A stretch of 35,893 nt of DNA, taken from the NCBI GenBank assembly GCA_003427395.1, contig BFEA01000014.1, positions 2,728,499 through 2,764,391 of the forward strand. The letters run 5' to 3'. The position numbers were made by a program, and so were the translations under genes. Origin of the DNA: Chara braunii (taxonomy: Eukaryota > Streptophyta > Charophyceae > Charales > Characeae). The notes beneath the pieces were generated by a model, which worked only from the letters and a program-made list of their open reading frames with translations, had not been told where the DNA came from and searched no databases. Numbering within the stretch: the first letter of the stretch is position 1; every line of letters starts with the position of its first letter. Of the stretch, positions 9,441-20,630 are shown piece by piece.

Positions 9441-10269
9441 GCAAAGGTAAACATTTGTTAGTATCTGGAAGCAAATCTAGCGGATTAACATTGTTATTAT
9501 CTACGAATCATGTTTGAAATATCCATGATTGATAATTATAATGACTCATATTGTTAACAATCCAACATGTAACTTGGGATCAAAGGTTGAAGCATGCGTC
9601 CAAACTCCGATATGAAATTGTTTTCCCTTCACGCAATAGTGCAACTTTTGTATCTTCATGAATATTTGTAACTCTTCTATAACATTCTTCGAAATTTACC
9701 TCACTCTCTCAATTTTCATGTCGAACGTGATAAATATCTACCTATGTGAGCCGATCAACCAAAAGTGGTCTCTAAGACTTTTTAAGTTTTTATGCTATGT
9801 AAACCAAATATTTATGACATGTTAGTCTGACTCAATCGACACCTTCACAATGTGTGTTGTTTGCACCTGCTATAAGAAGTGCATCACTAAGGCAAAGTAG
9901 CCCGCGAGATCGTAAAAAGTTTGAGGATATGATGAAAAGACATCAACAAGTTAGGCACAAACTCAACTACAATAAAATAGAGCTTGATTCCAATTTGCAT
10001 TTTTCATAGCATCTCTGCCTCTTGATTGATGTTATGGATCGAAGGAGAACCACCATACCTCATATAGAGGAGACTAACTACTCGAAGGACTTGCAATATA
10101 TCAGGATGATAAAAACTACTTTGACAAAAATCATTGCGTACTATAGATATCATTTGTTTTTATATTTATACTTATTTTCCCTACTACAAGCATGAAGCAA
10201 GCAACGTGAGAACTTGCATGTGTTAGACTCTTATTGAAATCCTGAAAAAGGACTCGAAGTACTATATCA
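9441..10269. other. AT-rich region, no recognised gene
   Basis: A plus-strand frame around 9880-10008 without stops reads PAIRSASLRQSSPRDRKKFE and then KRHQQVRHKLNYNK. It is basic and protein-like but short and unrecognised. Nothing else is supportable. Confidence 0.4.
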
Positions 10270-10277
10270 CTTACTAA

Positions 10278-10649
10278 CTAGGTAGCAAATCCGTATATAC
10301 GGTTGCCCTTGATTTATCCGGATTTACAAGCCGGATAATATTGTCCGGATAAAACCGGATTAAGTGAATCCGGAGGGTCAAAATAGGGTATTTTTCTAAA
10401 AAAACAAAACACCTCAAACAAATCTGAAAAAAACGTATGTTGTAGGCTATAAAATTACCAACAACTTTTGGCTGGAGGTTATTTCAAAATTCCTATCAGA
10501 TCTGGAGATAAAAAATAAAAACAAAAAATATATAATTTAATTTTTATTTTTTATTATCCGGAATTTGTCCGAAAATTCCAGATAAACCTTTTTACCCTGG
10601 ACCGGATATTACGGACAGTTAATCCGGTCTAACATGCCATGCTACCTAT
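10278..10649. mobile_element. hAT-type MITE with perfect 8-bp target-site duplication
   Basis: Ends are CTAGGTAGCA (left) and the complement of TGCTACCTAT (right). CTTACTAA lies immediately outside both ends (10270-10277 and 10650-10657), a perfect 8-bp duplication. Subterminal regions contain several TCCGGAT/ATCCGG copies in both orientations (about 10285-10375 and 10555-10635), a pattern typical of transposase-binding subterminal repeats in hAT elements. The 372 bases are AT-rich inside and code for nothing. Confidence 0.85.
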
Positions 10650-10657
10650 CTTACTAA

Positions 10658-11745
10658 TTCAATACTGGATCCAGATTGGCAAATCACAATCGTTCAGGGA
10701 ACTATATAAAAATGCGTGGGGGGGGAAATGGATGTAGAGAGCAAGAGTTTCAACTAAGTCATTCACTTCAGGCCTTGTGATTTCCTGAGAAGTACGAATT
10801 AATGCACTCACTATAATTTTGGACAAAATAGGTGTGATGTGGGTGATAGTGTTTGTGAAGGTCTTCCAGAGGGAGTCTGGTCGAGTATTTCTTTGGAATC
10901 AATATTTAGAGTGTAGTGCATTTATAGTTGATGCAAGGGATATAGTTGTTCTCAACTGTTTACTACGATGAACGTTTATGTATATTATTTTTGTCTTCGT
11001 TAAACAACTGTCATAAAAAGTGGTTATGCAATATATAATTGATAAACATATTAAAACTTGTCGGATTGTGGTGCTTTATGTTATTGAATGCTTAGTGGCC
11101 TATAAGATATCAGTTTGCCCTTGCAATATCAAACATTACTCAACAAGCAATATATGAAGCGACCACGATCATCAATCTTTCTGAACCATCTGATTCGACA
11201 TACATTTCGTATGATCATCAATGAATCTTTTCATTTATGCAAGCATAGTAACAACTTTATCAGAAGGTTTAAATACTTTTTTCCGACCATTTTCTCGATG
11301 CATAACACCATTTTGATACATCCTTTTATAAATATAGTCCATATTGTGCTAAATGTCCAATAACAATACATTTGCACACATAGTTGTGCTTGCATGCAAT
11401 GAGCCGAGTGAGCTCCGCGTCACCCTCCATAACAATGAAGTCGTGTATTGATTGACATATCATAATTTCTTGCGATAACGCATTTCGCGCATTGATTGAA
11501 GAAATTTTGTCAAAAACTTACTAAAAATTGTTTTATTTCAGGTACGATTTCTATGTAGGTTTGTTATCCATTTTGCATGGTATGTTTTTTTGGGGCAACA
11601 GTGTTGCCAAAATATTGCATTATCTCTCCTCATGGGACTAACTGCATGAGTTAATGCTTAATTTAAAGTAACAATAGGATATGACGGTTTTCTAAGACTT
11701 TTCTTACCTCTATGGAGAGGTACTAAAGGGTCCTTTATTTTATAA
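10658..11745. other. AT-rich region, no recognised gene
   Basis: No domain is recognisable. The frame 11115-11363 is His/Phe/Ile-rich and matches nothing I know. No structured repeat was seen. Confidence 0.4.
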
Positions 11746-12240
11746 TTGCAACTCACTTGCCCAAAAGATTCATTAAGAAATCTTATATTTTGCAACCTCG
11801 ACTCACCTATCCAAATTGTAGGTAATAATTTAGAGGATGTGTTATCACTCTTACGGTCTGCTCTTGTAGTTGCAGTTGTCAAGGTTATCTTCACTCACCA
11901 ATTTGGACATGCCAATATCGCCCATAGGTCTCTTGTCAAGTTATCACTACAGTCACATTACAATAAGTGGCATTCATTACCCATACCTACCCCTTTGTCC
12001 TTAAATATTTTTCATATTGCACGTGGAGCATTTCCCAACTGTGATTGTACAGTGGAATGTGAATATTTGTCAGTTGATCCACCGCTTTGTCGTATCTAAA
12101 AAGTTATTTTCCACAAGGAAGAACTTCAATATATTCGTATATGGTTGCTATATGACGAGCTCGTTGGTGTTATAACCAGTACTTCAAACCGCCTACGCAA
12201 GTCTGTTGAATGTCGACTTTCTCCTATATTAAAGGAATAG
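11746..12240 (+). pseudogene. Unknown reading frame with one in-frame stop
   Basis: A 117-codon frame (11746-12099) ends at TAA, but the same frame then stays open for 46 more codons to TAG at 12238-12240, reading KVIFHKEELQYIRIWLLYDE and ending in SPILKE. About 160 codons with a single interruption in AT-rich DNA is more than expected by chance, so this may be a decayed gene or transposon ORF. Residues include NCDCTVECEY (a Cys cluster). The frame opens with TTG after an upstream TAA, so the true start is unknown. I recognise no family. Confidence 0.45.
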
Positions 12241-12840
12241 TCACATTTTCGGTACACCCAACCTATACATATTGACGATCTGCTTCAGAAGTTTATAAAT
12301 CCAATGACTAATTGGTCTGACAATAGCAGTTCACCTTGCACACAAAAGAGTCATCCCTTAATGAGTTAAGGATATATACACAATTAAAAATAATGGGGTT
12401 GATTACACACAAGGAAAATGAGGGCAACAAAGTTTTCATCAAGAGACACTCAGATAACATGAGTGTAAATATGTATCGTTGTGAGCATCATTGAACAAAG
12501 CAACGAACCGACATTAATCCAACTATCCAATAGTAATGCCACAACGTTAACGGAGGGGTTTTCAAACACCTAATAATAATTGTCTCTCCTTTACCACAAA
12601 TATAACGACATGTGAGCAAAATCATGAATTGCGTCGCAGTGCATATAAAAGAAGGGCATTCTAGGGCCACATAAAATTACAACATTTAAATCTTATTTTC
12701 AGAGATGGCATGATGAACATGACAGATGGGGGGATACTTAATATGTCTTTTTGACAAATGAATTGTTTTGCAACACTTTGGGTTAACCTGAAACTTGAAC
12801 CTAAGATAAATCAGGAGTACAATTTCAGGACGATGTAGTG
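12241..12840. other. Unassigned AT-rich region
   Basis: No gene, RNA or repeat could be supported. Confidence 0.5.
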
Positions 12841-12841
12841 G

Positions 12842-13300
12842 AGGCACAACAGAACATTTGGAAGCATATGGCAGAGCTGTGAAGAGGCGTACTGAGAGGT
12901 ATTCAATTGAGCTACATATTGTGAACCAATCTTTAGCGGTGGATAAATCCAAAGCACAACCAATCAAGAGGTGGTTATTCTTACACATCACATATGGAGA
13001 AGGTCGGAAGACGAGTCTGGATAATACTAGAGAGTCCGAGAGTGCACAAACCTTCATCTAGGATAAATATGGAGCACAACTTTCCAAGAGGTATCAAAGT
13101 CTACCTAAGAGTTGCGAAGAGGCCCACCAAGGCTATCCGAATGGTCTACATATTGTGAATCAATATTCAACAGCAGACAAATTTGAAGCACCTCCGGGCA
13201 AGAGGTGACTATTCTTATCCACCATATATGACAGAGGTAGAAAGATGTATTTGGACAGTTGTGTAAAGGATAAAAGTGCGTGAACCCACACATATATCCG
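12842..13300. repeat. Two-copy 234-bp tandem duplication
   Basis: CTACATATTGTGAA at 12912 recurs at 13146, and the surrounding text (GAAGAGGC, CAAGAGGTG followed by ATTCTTA, CATATATG-like then GAAGG/GAGGTAGAAAGA) recurs at the same 234-base offset with many substitutions. The open frame on the minus strand (12686-13057) covers part of copy 1 and is probably not a gene. Confidence 0.75.
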
Positions 13301-13690
13301 AAAGCCGGCCCGCATAGACAAGTTTAGCATACAGTCAGATTTGCCTTGAGACGTCAGCATATAGGTGTCATAGATAGCACATCATCCAAAGAAACATGCC
13401 CACAATTTCAGGTTCTACTAAACTAATTGTCAATGAATCATGAGGACCGTACACTTTCTAGGCAAGACGAAGCCCTACACTTTCAAATCTGAAAGGACCT
13501 AGTACGAGTCTATTCGTAACTTATGTTATACATTGAAAAGAAAAAAAAAAGCAAACTGACCCTTGTTGTACGTCATGCCTACGTCGATGTGGGGTTCTGC
13601 ACCTCACCAAATGGGTGACAAGAACGAGACAAGGAGGTATGAAATTGTCGACACCCTGTCAGTGAAAGCTCACCAACGAATACACCTGGA
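13301..13690. other. Unassigned region
   Basis: No gene, RNA or repeat could be supported between the tandem duplication and the AT microsatellite. Confidence 0.5.
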
Positions 13691-13698
13691 GAACAACC

Positions 13699-13757
<59 letters not shown>

Positions 13758-13780
13758 TCACAAATATATATATATATATC
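13699..13780. repeat. (AT)n microsatellite with short duplication
   Basis: About 28 AT units, then CGTCACAA and a second, shorter AT tract ending in CGTCACAA again. Confidence 0.95.
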
Positions 13781-13837
13781 GTCACAAACAGAACTGCCTG
13801 GTAAACCGTGGGCAGAGAGAGAGAAGAGGACAACAAA

Positions 13838-13898
13838 CGAGGGGTTGTGACAAACTGTTTTGTCGGAGTTTCACCGACTTATCAGGAGGCTGAACCCT
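13838..13898 (-). ncRNA. Hammerhead-ribozyme-like motif, copy 2 (two core changes)
   Basis: Minus strand, 13885 to 13857: CUGAUAA, stem GUCGG / CCGAC with loop UGAAACU, then AAAAC. Relative to the hammerhead core (CUGAUGA ... GAAA) both core strands have one G-to-A change. Stem III would be three pairs (ACA / UGU) with a tiny loop before the triplet GUC (13851-13849). GGGUU upstream and AACCC downstream can form an outer stem I. Complete fold but mutated core suggests a decayed ribozyme. Confidence 0.6.
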
Positions 13899-13914
13899 AT
13901 AATATATATATATA

Positions 13915-14523
13915 CAAGGTTGCCAGGCCGAACGTACGGAGGCCTGTAAGCTGACCCCCAAACGTTCGGCATTCGGGTCCCCGTACGGGGCCCAAACCTG
14001 AAGGGGTTTGGACCCCACAAAAATATTATTTTGGCATCTAAATATTATTATTTTTTTCAAAAGTTTTTTGTGAGTTCTTTGTGATGTAAGGTATGTCCCT
14101 CTTCATTTTGAAGCTATTCTGTTCAGCCAAAACAAAATGAAAAATCGGCAAAGGTGGTGGTGTCAAAACTTTTTTGTCCATTCACTAGTTTTTTTTTTTC
14201 TGTTTCCAGCTCTTGTTTTTTCTTTATTTCGGGGAATGAAAAAAATATTATTTTTCATAACTTTATTTGTAGATTCTCTATTATGTAAGATACACATACA
14301 AAAAATTTCATGGCATTTGTCATAGCCAAAAAAAAAGAAAAATCGCCAAAAATGGCGGTGTCCAAAACGTGCTCGCCCACGCCATAATTTCATTCTCGTT
14401 TTTTTTTTGTTTTTTTTTTTAATTTATTTTGATTATTTGATTTTTATTTCAAAATTTGTAAATAATTTGGATGTTATGTTGAGGCAAATGTTGTTCAATT
14501 TATTTGTTTGCATAACATATTCT

Positions 14524-14559
<36 letters not shown>

Positions 14560-15365
14560 TTNTTCTGCCGAACGGCTGAACGCGTCGAGAGGGGGTACAC
14601 ACGGTTGCCAGCGTTCAGGACGGGCTGAACGCCCGAACCCGAATGCCCGAACGTTCGACACCCCCTCTCGACACGTTCGACCGATCGGCCGAACGTGGAC
14701 CAAAAAAAAAAAAGACAATTCCAAAAAATATGAAAACTGTATATGTTATGCAAAAAAATAAACTAAACAACATTTGCCTCAGCGTTACATTCAAATAAAT
14801 TAACAAATTTGAAATAAAAATCAAACACTAAAACTAAATCATAACATTGAAAATAAAAAAAAATAAAACGAGGATGAAAGTATTGAGTAGGAGAGCACGT
14901 TTTTGACACTACCATCTTTGGCGATTTTTTATTTTTTTTTAGTTGTGAACTTGTGACAAATGGCATGAAAATGTATGTATATGTATCTTACATAAGACAA
15001 AATCTACAAATAAAGTTTGAAAAAATAATATTTTTCTCATGCTCCAAAATAAAAGAAAAAGAAAAAATAAAAAGAAAAAATAAAAACTAATTGATGAGTG
15101 GGCAAGCAAGTTTTGACACCACCATCTTTGTCGACTTTTTTTTTTTTTTTGGCTGAGCAGAATAAATTCAAAATGAAGAGGGAAATACCTTACATCACAA
15201 AGAACTCACAAAAACACTTCAGAAAAACATAATAATATTTAGGTGTCAAAATATTTTTTTGCGGGGTCCAAACCCCTTCAGGTTCGGGCCCCGTACGGGG
15301 ACCCGAACGCCCGAACGTTCGGGGGTCAGCTTAGGGGCCTTCATACGTTCGGTCTGGCAACCCCA
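13915..15365. mobile_element. 1.45-kb foldback element with about 700-bp arms
   Basis: The left arm (13915 to about 14605) and right arm (about 14665 to 15365) are inverted copies along almost their whole length. Outer ends read GGTTGCCAG(G/A)CCGAACG, then GTCCCCGTACGGGG and CTGAAGGGGTTTGGACCCC on both arms. Inner ends read CGAACG and TCGAGAGGGGGT around a loop of about 60 bases. Open frames on the two strands mirror each other for that reason and are not genes. It sits in AT repeats, with TATATATA outside both ends; this would fit an 8-bp duplication but is uninformative in that context. One N lies at 14562. Confidence 0.85.
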
Positions 15366-15459
15366 TATATATACATACATTTAATATCTAATCCAATTTA
15401 AAATTGAGAGTATTCTAATTTTGGGTGTTTCATATTTTATATTTCATATAGTTTCTCAT

Positions 15460-17640
15460 ATCTGGTCGGACCAATATCCGGGTTGAAATGTGCGTCATCT
15501 TCAGGGCATGAAAGACCTGATTACACATAGGATCTCATATAAATATTTAAGATTTATTTAAGAGATTCCTTAAAGATCATGCGATTATTGTGAAGTATGT
15601 GGTTATTCGACGATAGTACAAGGTTAATAGTAAAAGGGTTCGAACTTGCATTCGAGAATTGAGATTGGAACATTTCACATCGTTGTCCGTTTGTAATGAG
15701 GACATATGGCTTTTGGGTCTGGTCGGACCGATGTATGGGTTAAGGACGTAAGCCTCCTTCAGGGGCTTAAAAACTTGCACACTGAGGATCTGATATAAAC
15801 GACCGAGATTTCTTTAAGAGACTCCTTATATAAGCCATCACATAGAGGATCTTATTTATGATTGTTATGAAGTCCTTGGTTAATGAACGGTAGTACTAGG
15901 TTAGTCCTAGAAGGGATCGAACTTGTTTTTGAGAATAGGGCTTGAAGCATAATGATTTCACACTGCTTGAAGTCAGACGTGTCAAAGGTTAAGGCAGTGT
16001 GAAATGCTTCGGTCCCTGTTCTTGAATGCAAGATCGAGTCATTCTTGGACTAACCTTGTATTAACCTCGATTAACCAAGGACTTTAGAGCAATCGCATTG
16101 CCTATAAGGAATCTCTTCAAAAGTATCAGACATTTATATGGGATCCTTAGTGCGATCAGGTATTTCTGGCTCGGAAGTAAGTCCATATTTCAACCCGTAT
16201 ATTCGTTCAACCAAATCCCAATAAGACATACGTCATCATCACAATCCGACAACCAATCGCGTGACCTATCAGGAACCTCTTATAAAAATCTCAAATGTTT
16301 ATATGAGATCCTCAATATGATTGAGTCTTTTAGACCATGGAGCATGCTCACATTTCGACATGCATATTGGTCCGACTAGACCTCGAAAAGCCATATGTCC
16401 TTTTCACAAATCGGCAATGGGTTGCAATGTGGGATTGCTTCAGGGTCTGTAAGATCTGATCATGCGGTTGTTGTGAAAATATTGTTTAGTCAATGGTAGT
16501 ACAGAGTTAGTCCCAGAAGTGCATTCGAGAATTGGGACCGGAGCGCTTCACACTGTTGTCGTTTTTGGGTGAGGATATAAAACTTCTCAAGGTCTGTTCA
16601 TACCAATATGCAGGTTGAAATGTGAGTCCACTTCAAGGCTTGAAATACCTCATCACACAGAGGATCCCATATAACGCTCGATATATAGGGTATCACATTT
16701 AATTTGAAGATCTCATATATATGTCTGATTAAACTTGAATGTTTTTTTTTTTAGATTCATTATTGAAGCAGACCCTCATTTCAACAAGCATATTGGTCCG
16801 ACCAGACCCGGAGAAGTCATATGTCCTCATTACAAACCGGCACTGGGTTGAAATGTGGGTATGCTTCGGGGCCTGAGAGACCTGATAACACTAAGGATTC
16901 CATATAAACACGTAAGATTTATTTAAGAGATTCCTTACAGGACATGCAATTGTTAAGAAGTCCTTAGTAAATCGATGGTAGTAAAAGGTTAGTCATAGAA
17001 GGACGTTAACTTTCATTCGAGAATTGGGATTGCAGCATTTCACACTGCTAACGATTTGTGATGAGAATATTTATCTTCTTGGGGTCTAGTCGGACTAATA
17101 TTTAGGTTGAAATGTGGTCCTGCTCTAAGGCCAAAAAAACATGATCACACTAAGGATCTTATATAAATGCATATGATTCCTCATAGGTCATCGCATTGAG
17201 GATCTCATATACTAAACGTATGAACTTTCATTAAGAGATTCTTTATAGGTTATGTGATTGTTGTGAAGTCCTTTATTAATCGACGATAGTACGAGGTAAG
17301 TCATAAAAACGTTTAAACTTGCATTCGAGAACTGATATTAGAGCATTTCACGCTGTTGGAAACCGGATTTGCACAAGGTTAAGGCGATATGCAATGCTCC
17401 GACCAATTATCGAATGCAAGTTCGAGTTTTTCTATAACTAACCTTGTACTACTATCGATTAACCAAAGACTTCCCAACAACTGCATGACCTAAAAAAAAT
17501 CTCTTTATGAAATCTCAGGCATTTATATAGGATGGTGAGTGTGATAAAGTCTTTTAGGACCCACATTTCAACCCACATATTGGTCCGAGCAGACTCTAAG
17601 AATCTAAATGTCCTCATCACAAAATAACAACCGGAAGCCA
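15460..17640. repeat. Array of about 250-300-bp modules in both orientations
   Basis: A module containing GGATCTCATATAAA, AAGAGATTCCTTATAGG, GTGAAGTCCTTGGTTAATCG, AAGGTTAGTC, TTGCATTCGAGAATTGGGA, GCATTTCACACTG and TGGTCGGACCAATAT recurs throughout. The 'CATTCGAGAATTGG' block occurs on the plus strand near 15651, 15927, 16517, 17016 and 17320 and inverted near 16010 and 17403. Two points of symmetry, around 15968-15992 and 17357-17382, have related loop text (GTCAGACGTGTCAAAGG and CCGGATTTGCACAAGG). No coding frame. It is either a satellite or several inserted palindromic elements. Confidence 0.8.
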
Positions 17641-17644
17641 ACTC

Positions 17645-18370
17645 ATAAATTCTAGCACGAAGGAATGACACGTCAATGAAGTGCATTTACGATAGTTTTA
17701 GATGAGAATGTGAAGTATTTCACACCACAATGTGAGTGTTATGCCGTGATTTCGAAATTTTGTCACTTTTCGTACTTCGACGTCAAAAAATTGTCTTGGT
17801 AATGAGCCATAAACCACTTTTAGCATTAAACTTGAAGAATGTTACTACATGCAAGGGCATGATTAGAGGGTGAATGGCTTAACTATAAAATTACGACTTC
17901 GACATTTAACACTAAAAAATAAAAAAAATATGGGTAATGCAAATGGATATATAAGGTTGCATCAGTTCAGGAAAGTCATAAACCATAAAAAATAACATCA
18001 TTGTGCAATCTTGAACCGTAGAGCGGCAAAACCCGTGAAAGAAGTGCAAGTCTTTAAAAAGCCTAGCCTCATATAAAGTAACATATGTGAAAATTAGTTT
18101 TTCCATTGGCGAGACAAAATGAATCCATTTTATCCTTATTTTCCTTCAAAATCATTTTTTCCTCTTGTCTATCCTTACTCGATTACTATTGTTATTTTTG
18201 CAAATACATTTCATGAGTTTATTAGGTAGATGCTCATCAACATAAGATTGCATTTGTAGACTGGGAGACATATACTTATCGTGTATTAGAGACATATGTG
18301 CTGAGTTTCGCTATGGCACGACCAACTAGTCATGCTTGTGTCATATTTGTCGTTAGGTCAAGTTACCTAG
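17645..18370. other. Unassigned AT-rich region
   Basis: No gene or structured repeat recognised; minus-strand frames 17459-17686 and 17912-18106 have no known motif. Confidence 0.45.
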
Positions 18371-18377
18371 GTTGTGT

Positions 18378-19015
18378 AGCACATCGAACGTATTCGGAAC
18401 TTTTCCAAATACCCAAACACGTTTGAGTGGTCGTCCAGATGCCTCTAAACGTGTTCGACCAAACTTTTTTTGTTTTTTTTTTTAAATCTTGTTTGGCTAA
18501 GAATTCGAACATGTCTCCTAAACTAACGTTGTTTGTATTATTATTTTATATAATATATATTGTCTCCCAAACTAACATTGTTTGTATTATTATTTTACAT
18601 AATACTAGGCTACCAGAGTGGCCCGGGGTCACTTGCCCGACCGAGCAAAAAAAAATTAAAATAATAAAAATAAAATAAATATTTTTAAATTTTATTTTTT
18701 ATTCTAAATTTGGTGAAGAATTTCGATGTGACCCTAAGGCAAAAATTATTCAGTTTATTTTTTTGCATAACATAATTTTTTTGGGGATTTTTTGTTTTTT
18801 TGGTTTTTTTTGCTGGGGCCTTCCCTGGTCCTTGCACGGGCTGGTCACTGGGGACCCGGGTGGCCCGGCTGGTAGCCTAGACATAATATATATTTTTTCT
18901 GATTTTTTTTAGATTCATTTTTTTTTAATTATGTTCGAGTTTGGAGTGTTTTGACAGTCGTTCATATTCGGTCGTGAACACTTGTGTTCGATTGTCGAAT
19001 ACGAATACGATGCCA
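18378..19015. mobile_element. Possible DNA transposon split by a nested hAT MITE
   Basis: The left end (18378-18410, ACATCGAACGTATTCGG) and the complement of the right end (GGCATCGTATTCGTATTCG) are imperfect inverted repeats. Both ends resemble the segments at 8510-8590 and 9395-9440. A 276-bp MITE is inserted in its middle. A tandem duplication of about 45-49 bases (containing AACATTGTTTGTATTATTA) lies at about 18512-18604. No transposase; target-site duplication not clear. Confidence 0.5.
18605..18880. mobile_element. hAT-type MITE, deleted form of the 4679-5932 element
   Basis: Ends are CTAGGCTACCAG and the complement of CTGGTAGCCTAG, which differ in no base over 12. ACATAATA lies immediately outside both ends (18597-18604 and 18881-18888), a perfect 8-bp target-site duplication as made by hAT transposases. 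Subterminal text (GGCCCGGGGTCACTTGCCCG on the left, CCTTCCCTGGTCCTTGCACGG on the right) matches the ends of 4679-5932. About 960 bases of that element's interior are missing between 'GATGTGACCCT' and 'TTCAGTTTATT'. Confidence 0.9.
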
Positions 19016-19287
19016 TGCAGCTTACATGTATAAACTACTATAAAGTTATAAATAGTGGATTAGGCTGTGGTGAAAAATACTAAGGAGCAAAAGTATGAAC
19101 GAATATTGTACTTTCATATGAACTCGAACGATTCTAAAGATGTTTGACGTTCAACGACTAAGCAGTCTGGGATATTGATAGGTCGGTGAACATCTAGAAA
19201 AACGCTAGTCAGAGAGTTTGAAGAATTAGTTAGCAATACCTCACTCATTCCTTTTTACATAGTTGGATAATGAAAGTCTATAAATAA

Positions 19288-19572
19288 TATGACACTCATG
19301 TTGCAATTAAAATTATCAAATATACAATTAATTGTAACAATTGGTACTGGGACGATGTAATCGTCAAAAATGACAAAGTGTATGTGGTGGACGAAAAACC
19401 GATTCAAATGTTCTCTCGTACCATTGTACCGATGGTCGTAGGTCACTCATTCCAACAGGTACTGCTGATATTATTATGTCGAATGAAAGTGATGGATCCG
19501 AATACCCTATTTATAATTGAACATTTATATAACTGGATAAAAACACTCCTTTTACAACCGAGAAAGTCGTAG
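19288..19572 (+). pseudogene. Unknown 94-codon open frame
   Basis: The frame is open from just after a TAA at 19285 to TAG at 19572. It reads in part NNWYWDDVIVKNDKVYVVDE, then HSFQQVLLILLCRMKVMD and HLYNWIKTLL. Composition is protein-like despite AT-rich DNA. The only early ATG-type starts are internal, so it may be an exon or the remnant of a longer ORF. No family recognised; host gene fragment and transposon remnant are equally possible. Confidence 0.35.
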
Positions 19573-20630
19573 AAATAACTAACTATATTAACCAGTTCTA
19601 GGAACGTAGCGACACACCTAAGAAATATTGACAAATAACATGTTCAAGTTCGAAAGTGAGGTTCAACAAACTCTTGTGCAAGGCATCGTCTTCATATGGC
19701 ACACAGAGCCCCACATATCTCAATCAGGTTGTTGGTCGAGAATGATTACAATACGGTAAAAAAAAAATTGTCGATTTGTTGTGGCAAACGATGCATCCCC
19801 CGGGCCTAAAATTGTGCACCACATCGTAGTCATTCATCCTGCTATGCGACATCAATCTATCAGGCTCATGTTGTTACAATTATAGACCAACAACCTTCTT
19901 TGCATGAATTTGTTGTAGCTATTCAATCAAAGTGACCCTATGTCGTGAGAGACGGGTCCTCTTTGAAGGACAAGATTTAAAGGTAGATGAAACTCATGGA
20001 GTGGACCTTTCCGAATTTGACGGCGAGACACAAAGGATGACTGTATTGACCCATGGATGCCGGACTTGCAGTTATAAGGGCGAAACAAGAACAGTGGGTC
20101 CATGGTTAGTATGAACCTAGAGACATAGTTGAAGTGGGGAAAAATATGTGTGATGGGGAGCTAACCTCGAGGTTCTATAACCAGTTTCATTGAGCTGGAG
20201 ACTAAATAGGGCGAATATCATGCGCATAGTGCTGGAGGCTAGCAGTAGTAGCGCAATTTGTCGATCTTCATTATTACTTTTCCTCGTCTTCCCCTCCAAC
20301 CTTCGATCTCTCATCCTTAGAGGACTTGAAAGACCAATAATCATTCATATTTTTTAGTATAGCGGAACTTGCTGCTAATACGATGTTGACATTGTCGTTC
20401 ATCCAGGTCATAATCGTCACCCGTTTTACGTATTTGTGGCACTACAACACTTTCTTATCTATCGGTATGTGATATTGTGCCCATTGTCACCCTCAAGGGC
20501 ACCTTCATCCTTTCTTGCACCCACAACAGAGGACTATTTCTCAAGAGTTGCGACCGTTCGGATTGTGGAACCGCTTGCTAGAGGCTCTAGCGAAGGGTTG
20601 AGTATGTTGACAACTACCTAGAACGTAGTG
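19573..20630. other. Unassigned region with a weak open frame
   Basis: A plus-strand frame of about 68 codons ends at 20114 (reads LFEGQDLKVDETHGVDLSEF, then CRTCSYKGETRTVG). It looks protein-like but matches nothing I recognise. Otherwise nothing supportable. Confidence 0.35.

Noticed and set aside
14407-14824. Paired open frames on the two strands
   Set aside because: They mirror each other because the foldback arms are inverted copies; neither is coding.
15460-17640. CRISPR array
   Set aside because: Repeats are long, diverged, in both orientations and without uniform spacers; the context is eukaryotic.
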